This document shows, in pieces, positions 36,401-48,400 of a stretch of DNA of 64,000 nt. The notes under the pieces are model-generated. The model saw only the letters and a list, made by a program, of their open reading frames with translations. It had not been told where the DNA came from and searched no databases. The stretch comes from Nematostella vectensis. Lineage: Eukaryota > Cnidaria > Anthozoa > Actiniaria > Edwardsiidae. Within the stretch, counting starts at the first letter, position 1. Each line of letters opens with the position of its first letter. The stretch spans positions 6,159,042 to 6,223,041 of the forward strand of contig NC_064041.1 of assembly GCF_932526225.1 (NCBI RefSeq). The letters run 5' to 3'. Position numbers and translations under genes: made by a program.

Positions 36401-39400
36401 TAATCGTCTCGAGCGTGGTATTTGCTATTAGAGCTGAAGGTAAACGGTATGTAATGCATGGACGGTGCAGAGGAAAAAGAAGGGCGCTGATTATTAAAAA
36501 AGCATTTACGGAGACATTAATAGTTTATACTATTTCATGGATGGAAGAATTACTCGGAATAATTTTACCTGCGATAGATAATTCACGAATTTAGTGATAT
36601 AAATACACGGTATTATAGACGTTGCTATCAACGTGATAATTGCAAATAAAGTAATATAAATTCAAATTGTGTATAATCGCTATAAAAAAAACTTGACACT
36701 GCGTTGCATTGTTGTTTTCCTCTGTAAAAATTTCACAAAAGTAATCGCATCTAGAATATACCTCTATTGTTTGTAATAACGGCATAGTATCACATAGTTC
36801 GAAATGGCGTCATGGCCTAACCTTCTAGTTCAGAATAACATCATAGCCTCACCTCTATTTTTCGTAATGGCGTCATAGTCTCACCTCTATTGTTCAAAAT
36901 AACGTCATAGTCTCACCTCTATTTTTCGTAATGCCGTCATTGTCTCGCCTCTATTGTTTAAAAAACGTCATAATTTCACCTCTATTGTTCATAATGACGT
37001 CATAGTCTCACCTCTATTGCTCGTAATGACGTCATAGTCTCACTTCTATTGTTAGTAATGATGTCATAGTCTCGACTTTATTGTTTGTAATGACGTCATA
37101 GTCTCACCTTTATAGTTCGTAATATGACGGCCATGATCTCGGCGCCCGTGTACTGCGTGTCCGCGGCAAACTCAGCTTTCAGCTCGTGGAATACATTATT
37201 CATGATTTTCTTCACCTGAAATAACGAGAGAATTGTTAACAAAGAAATTTCTCATCATCGTCTTAATTTTTTGCTTTAACATTCGAAGATAAAATATGTT
37301 AAGAAATCTCTTAACAATATCTAAACACAAGGTCTCATACTTTATTTACCGATTAAAAAAATATATTGCGATAGCTTCCATAAATCAGCCGATGGAAATG
37401 GATGTTTTCTGGCACATTTTGCTAAGGTGACAAAGACGGCTGAAATTTTGATGTCAGAGCAAAAGCCCAGGTGCAATTTACGCGCCAATGCTCACAAGAA
37501 AAAAAAGCGTGAAGTCGAGGCTCTAGCTTTAGTGGTAAAATGTGTTAGCTCTAGCTAACACATTTCACCACAAGCTGACAAGAGCCACGACTTGAGGTTA
37601 TTGCTTGTACGCGCTGGTGCGTATAGCGAACCTCTGCTAGTGTATATACCACTCACCTCAGTGACGACATCTTGGGAAGGTGCCTGGCTCCTGGAGGCCT
37701 GGGCACGACCTTGTGCTAAGCCTTTTTGGTAAGATTCCGACACGGCCTGCTCGTTTTCCTAGAAAAAAAGAAACATGAATACACATTAAAATTGATAAAG
37801 TGTTTTGTATAATAATGAAAGGCTAAGAAAATCCTTCTTTAAAGCAGTGTGACCTCAATACAGAAATCAATCTTGAAACCCTCAACAAAATTACCCTGAT
37901 CAGAATTATTTGAGTAAGTACGCAGCTGCTTTGTCTCCTATTATCTTTGTTCTACAAAGGAGTTCTTTTGTCTCTATTCTTCTCGTCCTTTGTGTCGAGG
38001 TACGAATATTGTTCATTTGCCCAATCAAATTGCAGCTTGTAAGAGCTGCGTACTGACCCAATTATTTAACAACAATCTCAGTCAAATCATTCACATTTTT
38101 AGCAATCCAGCGTAATATTTTCTATTGTTGTATTTTCGTCTTTCCTTCAAATGGGGTATAATGCGGTTTACCTCTTCGGTTGCTTGAAGTTGTTCCTCGA
38201 ACTGTGTTTTCATCTGCAGAGTCTTGGTTCTCATCTAGGAATCATCATGAAAAACAAGGCGATCGAATTAGCGTTATTTTCTTCCTACACTTTTTATGTA
38301 TTTACTAAAATCTTTCCAACAAATTAATGATGCACCACACCCTTCTTACTATTTTCAAGCTGTACTTATCGGGAAAAAAATATGTGATGAAACCTCAAAA
38401 TGACTGTATAAAAACGAATTTTATACTCAATTTATCAAATTTAATAAATAAGATATCACAAAAGCAACAAAATCATCCGGTAGGAAGACACATTAACGTT
38501 TGACAAAGACTCTTCAACTTTGTATGTGAGTCTTACTCGACTGACGTACTGGATTATACTGGATTCTAGCTCATGCTGTTATGCTGTCTTAAATTTTTAC
38601 TTGAAAAAGGTATCGCTTAGTACGCGTATATTCGAGTTTGTAAGATCTTACCTTCTCTCTCGCCTCCTCGAGTTCCTGTACCGCGATCTTCAGTCGCTCA
38701 ATCTCAACGTCTTTTTCTTGTCCTGTAGACGTTGCACTGGTAAACTGTGAAACAGAGAAGAACCGTATCAGCGAGTTTCTGTCGGCGCGTGTGGGCAGTG
38801 CATTTACCAAACCATCTTGAAAAAGGTTTTTTAAGAGCTGGCAAACTGTACACAGAGAAAACTCGAAATAAAACAAACATATATTTTTGTAATAAATTGC
38901 TTGAAGAGACTTCCTTGCTTGAATAAAACAGCAACAATAATTAAAAGAGGTGCCTAAACTTTTTTCAACAAAAACATCAACAAAGCAATTAATGTTAAGC
39001 GCGTGTACTTTTTCCTGTAAATTCTGCAGCTCGTCAATTTTCTCTTGCAAGTTGTTTACTTCCTCATTTTTCTTTTCTTCGATGGACTTCAATGAGCTTA
39101 ACTAAAATATAAACGACAAATTGTTACATAGGTACTAAAACATTATTATCCACTGACAAATAACAAACAGAAACAAACAAAATAAGAATTTCAAAATCTG
39201 ATGGTGGCTAATGGGAACTGAACACACCTCGGCCTCCGAGTCATGTCCAGACGTGACAAAACACTATATTATCGAAACCATCAGGGGCGGATCTAGGGGT
39301 GAGCCAAGTGCCCCCCCCCCCCCACCCTTATTGTCAGATATTTGGCTTAAAGATAAGGGAATCTACAGAGGAACAATGAATCCGCCCCCTTTCTTGAACC

Positions 39401-42400
39401 CTTGCTTCGCCCCCCTTTTTGGAACTTCTGGATGCGTCCCTGGCCATGTGACTGTTCAACTCCCAGCCGCCACCATCAAATCCTCACATTCTTTCTTTGT
39501 ATCTTCGTCTTTGTAAGGTACTGCAATACAAGGGTGTATCTGCTTCCCAAGATCGCTATTTAGCTCTAAATATAATACTGCTGAAGATTTTACAAAGGGT
39601 TATAAGAGCACTGGGCTTAGAATCTTTGTCAAGATTTTGATCAAATGATTGCATATCATACTAGCTTGCATCTCATCAGATGAAGTTAAAAATATAAACG
39701 TATCAGGATATTAGACACCGCTAAAAATGAATACAAACAGTTGAGAAAATGTACAATATCGTCTATTATCGAGCAATAGATTTATACATGCAACGCTTCA
39801 TACATATTAAGTTTCATGTAAAACAAGTGGTTATTTTACGTGAACGTGGGGGAGGTCGGTAAAGGACTTGCAAGTCGGTAAAGGCTGATGTATACGGATC
39901 GGTTTGTCCGGTAGATCTTTTTAAAATCACACTTAACAATTTTTTGGCCTCGGGCCATATTTTCTTTCCATTTTTACAGAGCCGAAGCTTGGGCCCGACA
40001 AACCGCAACTTGTAAATAAAGGCTCTAGCCGATAAATCGGTGCGTGTGAGTCCACCTCAAGTTATACCTTGTCTTCCAAGGTCGTAAGTTTCCTCGCGGC
40101 TTCGTCTCGTTCTTCGATAACATCATCATACTTCCTTTTCCATTTCTCCACGGCCTGAGAGACCATCTTTGTCGCCTTCTCGGTCCATCGAGTCTCCAGA
40201 TCGCTCTCCATCTTGGAAATCTTAACATTTGGTGCAGTTTATAGCATTTGTTTTGAAATTTTGAAATAAGATTCAAAAGTATAAGGCCCGTGCAAATAGC
40301 ACCGCCAGCTAGCAATGACGGTGGTGTTTGTACAACATGTTTGAGGGGCTATTTCCTTTGTCTTATTAACAGCAGAGCAAAACGTTGCCAGCAAATGCTG
40401 AAACCCCGTAAATAAGAACAGCACATGTCCTGGTCAAATTGTTGAAATTTAGGGAAAAACACAGAAGTTTATTGGGCTTTTTTTCAGCGGAATAATATAG
40501 TTATCAAAATAAAATAAAGGCCGTCACAAGAGATCCCCCATAACCACATCCACACCAATACAAATCATGTGCTAAGATCAGGCCCCTGGCCGTCACACCC
40601 ACACCACACAAAACATGAGCTATGACCGATGGCGGGCAATGGCGGATACCTCTTCAGTAGTGACGCTTCCCGAGTTTTTCTTCTCCCGCCGGTGCTTCTC
40701 CTTGAGGGACTTGATCTCATCCTGTGGTTACAAGAATTTTCATTATCATTTAACAAATTATCTTGATTGTCCTGTTGAGCTTTCAGTTCTTCAAGCTCAT
40801 CATCTCTCCCCCTCACAGTCATATCCCTCCCCTTCCCTTTCCTATACGGCATAACTCACCTCATGTTTAGCTCTCGGTTTTTCAAGCCCCTCACCCCTCC
40901 TCTTCACAGTCCTATCCCTCCATTCCATACATGGTATAACTCACCTCATGCTGAGCTCTCAGGTCTCCATGCCCCTCACCACTCCCCCTCACAGTCATAT
41001 CCCTCCCCTTCCCTTATATCGTATTAATTACCTTATGCTGAGCTCTCAGTTCTTCAAGCCACTCACCCCTCCCCCTCACAGTCACATCCCTCCCCTTCCC
41101 TTATATCGTATTAATTACCTTATGCTGAGCTCTCAGTTCTTCAAGCCCCTCACCCCTCCCCCTCACAGTCACATCCCTCCCCTTCCCTTATATCGTATTC
41201 ATTACCTCGTGTTGAGCTCTCAGCTCTTCTAGCTCTTCTTCAAACTTCCGCCGATCTTGGGTGTGTTTCTTTTTGCGGTCAGCAACGCTCTGCAAGTTAT
41301 ATAGTAGATTATACAGGGCTACTGGAATAACGCGGAAAAAAACTCAAAATTACGCGGGATTCTTTGCTAAATAACGCGCTAAATTACGCGGAAAATCAAC
41401 CATTACGCGCTAAATTACGCGGGATTTTGCAATACATTTTTCTTTAAAAATCAAAATTTTGCGGGATTCTTTACTGAATTACGCGCTAAATTACACGGAA
41501 TATCAACTTTTACGCCCAAACATGTTTTACATTTTGTGCCGAAGGAAAGCACGAAATAACTTGAAAAGGTTAATTTTTTGCGTGAAAATATCTTAGGCAA
41601 GTTTTCATTGGCTCCTAGCCACCAGCCAATTAAAAAGGTATTTTATTATTAGTCCTAGGCCTTCGCGGTTTAGCAAAGAACGCCTAGTCATTTTATTTGT
41701 TTTCGAAATTCAGTTCGAAATATCGCACTCTTACGAAGAACATCTCTTTTTTTACGAGAAATTACGCGGAAATTTGTGGATTACGCGGATTATGCGGAAA
41801 AAGCTAAATTACGCGCTTCCGCACAAGCGCGTAATTCCAGAAGCCCTGATTATACGATATCTGAGACATTGAAAACAGGCTATCCTGGAAAATTCGCTCA
41901 CTCTATCAAGGGGATACTTCCTAGCTCAACTTTTTTCTACTAGTCTAGCGGAGCTTTGAGTTTGTAATTCCATGCATTTACCTTTTCAAGTTTGTCTTTC
42001 TCGTGCTGTAAATCTGCCATTTCTTCCTCTACATGGTCAGCACGGCTCTCGACTCTCTTTCTTGTCTGTTTTTCCTCTTTCAGGTCTTGTTTTAGTTTCT
42101 CTGTGTGAAGTTGACTCTCTGGAGCAAAACAAAAAATGAGAATTCGAGAGAGAACCAGAAATGAGAATTCTTTTTGAAGTGAGAGATGTGGAAAAAATTA
42201 ACACAATTTTGTTTAAAACCGGAAATGAAAAAATGAAACTCTTCTCTCAATGAAAAATTAAACTCTTCTCTCAATAATTGTTACTCCGATAAGCGGCATA
42301 TCAACTATTCGGAAGTTATTCAGTATAACTACACTTACTCTAGTAAGTAATACCGAACACACTCGATCTCGGTACTTATCGGACAAGATCCGGCACTAAT

Positions 42401-45400
42401 TCGATTACACGCGGAAAAACTTCGGAACTAATTCGGTGCTTCTCGGAGGAGATATGGTACTTATCGGACGAGAATCGCTAGTAATTGGTGCGGGCCAATT
42501 TACACTTAGCTTACCAGAAAGTGATTCTTTAAGGCTCTCAAGCTCTACGCGAAATCTCTCGCTCTCTGAAGTAGCTTTGTTCATCACTGTTCGCATTTCC
42601 GCCTCTTGTTTCCGTAAGCTCTGAAGCTCAGTCTGAGCGTTTGCCAGCTGTGTCTTGAGGACAGTTGCTTCCGATGATATCGAGCTCTGCAAACGGAAGA
42701 GTCATAAGCTCATGATATGTGATATAACGGCATACAAACTTAATTTATATACTTGACGAAAGGAGGTTCAAGGACGTTGTTCAAAGGAGGAGAAAAGGAA
42801 TGGACTTGGATGTATTTATCACACAAAGCCCCTAAACGCGTTCTACTGAATTTCTATAATCAATGCTGCTTATTATTGGTTGAGCTGGTTCTTATTGGTT
42901 GAAATAGGCTATAAGTTATAGTTATGGTTATTGTTGGATGCCTTCTGCTTTACTGTAATTAACCTAGCTTAGATAACATACTCGCCATCTCCTGCCCTAC
43001 GGTAATTAGCCTGGCTCTGTTGACTCGTCTTCTTCTGCCCTAGTGTAATTAACCTGGCTTGGTTGACTTGCATAACATACTCGCCTTCTCCTGCTCTAGT
43101 GTAATTAACCTGGCTTGGTTGGCTTGGATAACGTACTCGCCATCTCCTGCCCTAGTGTAATTAACCTGGCTTGGTTGACTTGCATAACATACTCGCCATC
43201 TCCTGCTCTAGTGTTATTAACCTGGCTTGGTTGACTTAGATAACATACTCGCCATCTCCTGCCCTAGTGTAATTAACCCGGCTTGGTTGACTTGCATAAC
43301 ATACTCGCCTTCTCCTGCTCTAGGTAATTAACCTGGCTTGGTTGACTTGGATAACATACTCGCCATCTCCTGCTCTACTGTAATTAACCTGGCTAGGTTG
43401 ACTTGGGTAACATACTCGCCATCTCCTGCTCTAGTGTAATTAACCTGGCATGGTTGACTTGAATAACATACTCGCCATCTCCTGCTCTAGTGTAATTAAC
43501 CTGGCTTGGTTGACTTGCATAACATACTCGCCTTCTCCTGCTCTACTGTAATTAACCTGGCTTGGTTTACTTGGATAACATACTCGCCTTCTCCTGCTCT
43601 AGTGTAATTAACCTGGCTTGGTTGACTTGGATAACATACTCGCCATCTCCTGCTCTAGTGTAATTAACCTGGCTTGGTTGACTTGCATAACATACTCGCC
43701 TTCTCCTGCTCTACTGTAATTAACCTGGCTTGGTTTACTTGGATAACATACTCGCCTTCTCCTGCTCTAGTGTAATTAACCTGGCTTGGTTGGCCGCTGA
43801 GTTGTGCTGGAGGGAGTCGCTACTTTGCTCCATCATCTGATTGCTTTTCTCCACAAACCTGATATGAACAATATGCATCAGATACCGACAAACCTTAGCT
43901 CGTAAAGTTTCACGCTAAGAGGCATTGACTGTAAGATTCGAACAAAGTTTAGATTGGAACTGGAAAAACATATTAATCAAAATTGATAGGCCAATTATTT
44001 TTTTTCTTTAAAAAAATATTTTTTTCGTATATTTCGTAATACCATCGTCACCTCGGATTTTTCGATTGAAGATAACGGAGTTCCCTCGAAAACAACAGAT
44101 GGTTAACATAACTTCCTGATTAATGCATGACGGAAATTTTATAATTATAGAACCAAAATGCTTGCAACCTATACCTCTGATTCTTCTGCAGCAAATCGGA
44201 GACTTTCTCGTTGAGAACGTCGATCTTCTTGCTTTGCTCCACGTTCTCTGTTTTAAGCTTCTCGTTTTCCTGCATTTGATAAACAGACTCACATTATTCT
44301 ATACCATACCTTGGGCATAGTCAAGATTTGGTGAGGGGTCTGAGGTACGAAGACATAGATTTAATATGCAAAAAGTTGCTTTTAGAAGAGTATGACATAA
44401 GTCCACGCTAATTTTGGGATCTCTTTGGTCAACTGCTTGATATATTAGAAAAACTGCCAAATGACAAAGGACCAAAGGCCAGAATTAATGTTTAACTCGA
44501 CCACAATAACTCGAACACCCTCAGACTCCGTTCAGAGTAACAGTAGACAAATCATGATTCTACAGTAGTTACAGTAGTTTATGAATATGCTCTAACCTGT
44601 ACTATCCGGGTGATGGTGGTGAGTAAAGTAGCAGGGTCCAAGGCCGCGCCGGACGGTTGTTGGTAGGCGGGAACAAGAGAGGAGGGACCTTGAAGACGAT
44701 CAAACTATAGAAAACACACAACAGTAATATTAGGATGTGTAACACAGCTCTGACTCTATGCACGCTTTCATTGGCTGATTAGAAGGCTATACCCACAATA
44801 CATATTTCATAGAAAAAAAAACACGTCGATTGGCTCTTAGTTCTCATCAATTCAATTAGCACTCAGTCATTACAACTAAAACTGGAGTTTTATTGTTTGA
44901 CAAACAAACATCTTTCATCATCTGGCGTGTCCTTCGTATTAGGGACCCTAAGCAACGACAACTTCAACGCGGACGCCGACGGCAGAAAACAATAGAATTT
45001 GATTCAGAATTCAATAGCAGCCCGTGGAAATGCGTTCCGTCTGATACATTGCAGCCGTTTTCGATGTGAAAACTCCAAGTTTCATGGTCAATTTAGGACG
45101 CGGATATTTGCACTGTAAACTCAACTAACTACGTTCGCTGCTGTAGAAATAATGTCTTTAGTTTATTTTCATCCGTCTCTGACTATAATGTTTGCTTATT
45201 CTATTGCAATAATTATTGATCACCAACATCTTTTTCGATCGCGTTGTCCTAGCCGTCGTCGTCGTCCTTGCTTAAGGTCCCTTTTATCATGAGTATTCTC
45301 AAAGATCGCCATGTATTCAACTTACTCTTAGATTGTATTGATCGCCACGCGAACTTCTCATACCTTATGTTACATCTTTTCCACTTTCTCCGAGACTTTA

Positions 45401-48400
45401 TTGATTGCCATGCGAACTTTTCTTACCTTATGTAACATCTTGTCCACTTTCTCCAAGACTGTATTGATTGCCATGCGAACTTTTCTTACCTTACGTAACA
45501 TCTTGTCCACTTTCTCCGAGACTTTATTGATTGCCATGCGAACTTCTCTTACCTTACGTAACATCTTGTCCCCTTTCTCCGAGACTGTATTGATTGCCAT
45601 GCGAACTTCCTTACCTTACGTAACATCTTGTCCACTTTCTCCGATACTTTATTGATTGCCATGCGAACTTCTCTTACCTTATGTAACATTTTGTCCACTT
45701 TCTCAGAGACTTTATTGATTGCCATGCGAACTTCTCTTACCTTACGTAACATCTTGTCCCCTTTCTCCGAGACTGTATTGATTGCCATGCGAACTTCCTT
45801 ACCTTACGTAACATCTTGTCCACTTTCTCCGAGACTGTATTGATTGCCATGCGAACTTCTCTTACCTTACGTAACATCTTGTCCACTTTCTCAGAGACTT
45901 TATTGATTGCCATGCGAACTTCTCTTACCTTATGTTGTCCACTTTCTCCGAGACTTTATTGATTGCCATGCGAACTTCTCTTACCTTATGTAACATCTTG
46001 TCCACTTTCTCCGAGACTGTATTGATTGCCATGCAAACTTCTCTTACCTTATGTAACATCTTGTCCACTTTATCCGAGACTTTATTGATTGCCATGAGAA
46101 CTTCTCTTACCTTATGTAACATCTTGTCCACTTTCTCCGAGACTTTATTGATTGCCATGCGAACTTCACTCTGCTGCTGACGTGTCTCTGCCATCAGAAC
46201 AGGAACCATGGCGTCACTAGTGCTTGGCTGATTGACAGGGGGAGGAGCTGGCGCCACTGGCTGGGTGTATACTTGGCTCTGGTACACTGGAGGTTGCGGG
46301 TAGTACTGTGGCGGCATAGCCATACCTTGCGTTGACATGGGCGGCGTCTATCAATAACGACATGTGAGCATAACCACTGTGGCAAGTGCAACAATGGCTC
46401 ATTGGCATGGAAGTTAAGAAAGGAATCTGATCAAATTCCATGCGTTTCCGAAGATATACTGTGAATTTTAATGGCTCACACATTAACTCACACTCATAAT
46501 GGTGGACCACAAAGAGCAGTTCGTATCTATGCTGATGTGAAAGCGCAGTTACTTTTAAAGTGATTGTGATTATATCTTTCAATATGATCAGTTCCCATAA
46601 GGAAATTAAAGATGCGACAGCTAGAATGACAGAAAAATATTTTAGCAATTGCGATAAGGTCCAAAGGAGAAAGGCGAGTTTGTACTCCAAAACATCTAAG
46701 TACTCGCTAAACTGTCCGATTTGCAATGTTGCGTCTGTATCACCGCCTAATGTAACAACTGCCGCTTAATGTAACACTAACGCTTAATGTACTAAAAATC
46801 GCCGCTTAATGTAACACTAACGCTTAATGTAACAAAAATCGCCGCTTAAGGTAACACTAACGCTTAATGTAAGAACACTCGACGCTTAATGTAATAACCA
46901 TGATTTTGGATATAGAATTTAGATAGATTTCGAAAGAACAATTCGCAAGACAACCAAACTTAGGGTAAGTCGTCTAAGCGTCAAGGGGGTGTAACGGGGG
47001 GTGTCATTTAGCTTTGCATCATCAATGACGTCATACCAAATACGAATATCAATATCTTGAGCTACGGGAGTTGTGGCACGACCAAACTTAGGCCAAGTTG
47101 TCTAGAGGTCAAGGGGGGTCCAGCAAAATGGACACGTGACATGACGTCATTGATTACGTCATCATAACTAAAAAAATCCTAACTTGAGCTACGAGAGTTG
47201 AGCTACGAAAACCTGCCAAAAATCTGTCGTCCCTTAGGGCCCTTTAGAAACTGTTTACCGGCAAACTTAAACCCTCTTGAAATGAGAATGAATAACGTGA
47301 TTGAGGTGTCTTAGAAGGCCTTTCTTTTTGATCATCTCTAAAAATAACGCTAAACCGACGGGATATTACATTCTAATAGCTCTTTGGGTTTTTGTCTTCT
47401 GCGAGCCGAGCATTTTGAAGAAACATTTGATGATCCGGAAAGAACCAAGCACACGATTGCGATTCAAAAACTGCTACCCCTAAAAAAATACGACAAAATT
47501 AGAATTTGTTACCAATAAATGTCGCCTTTTTTGTTTTATGTTTAATTACACAGCTCGGGTAGAATAAAAAAACACTTCCGAATCGTTCCTTGCTTGATTG
47601 TCATTCAAAACTCATTTATACCTGGGCGGAAACCTTACGAAAGTTATCCCGAGATATGAGTATTTTCGTTTTAATGACGTCATCAATGACATCACACCTC
47701 ACATGACTATTTATGCACCCCCCCTTAACACCTACATGACATTCTTCAAGTGTGGTTGCCCGACGATGTTTCTATCCAGAGATATTTTCGTTTTAACGAC
47801 GTCATCGATGACGTAACAAATCACATGACACCTACATGACATTCTCCAATTTTGGTTGTCCGATGATTTTTTTAATCATGTGATATGAGTATTTTCGTCC
47901 TTAATTAAAATTTTGGTTATTACATTAAGCGTCGAGTATTAAGCGTTGAAAATTTGTTACATTAAGCGTTAACTGTTTTATTACATTAAGCGTTGATTTG
48001 TTGTTGCATTAAGCGTTAGTGTTACATTAAGCGGCGATTTTTGTTACATTAAGCGGCAGTTGTTACATTAAGCGGTGATACAGCGTCGTGGTTCGGCAGA
48101 GAACAGTTGAAATATATGAGGCAGAACGCATTTTCACATGCGGTTTTTGAACTTTCAAATCAATCCCATTATTTACTACAGAGTACAGACCCTCGTTGCT
48201 GTCCCCATACCTAATAGTCCCTATTACCTGATAGTCCCTATTACCTGATAGTCCCTATTACCTGATAGTCCCTATTACCTGATAGTCCCTATTACCTGAT
48301 AAACTGCAAGCTGCTGCGGTGCTGAGTATGACGGCAAAGGCTGCTGGCCTTGTCTGATTGATTGTGCACCCATTGTCTGTTGCACCTCTGGGTGTGGCTG

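Noticed and set aside
38589-39092. A continuous minus-strand frame joining exons 25 and 26 of FKBP15 as one long exon
   Set aside because: The middle part is Cys/Phe/Tyr-rich and not coiled coil, and a strong acceptor (TCTGTTTCACAG) precedes exon 26 in the right phase. The intron happens to lack stops.
42955-43800. CRISPR-like appearance of regularly spaced repeats
   Set aside because: The whole unit is repeated with no unique spacers, in an animal gene, and the unit is an exon-intron junction.
45338-46180. Open frames on plus through the 63-bp array (repeating MRTSLTLCNILSTFSET-like peptide)
   Set aside because: This is the antisense shadow of the FKBP15 exon 16 repeat. No splice or start evidence.
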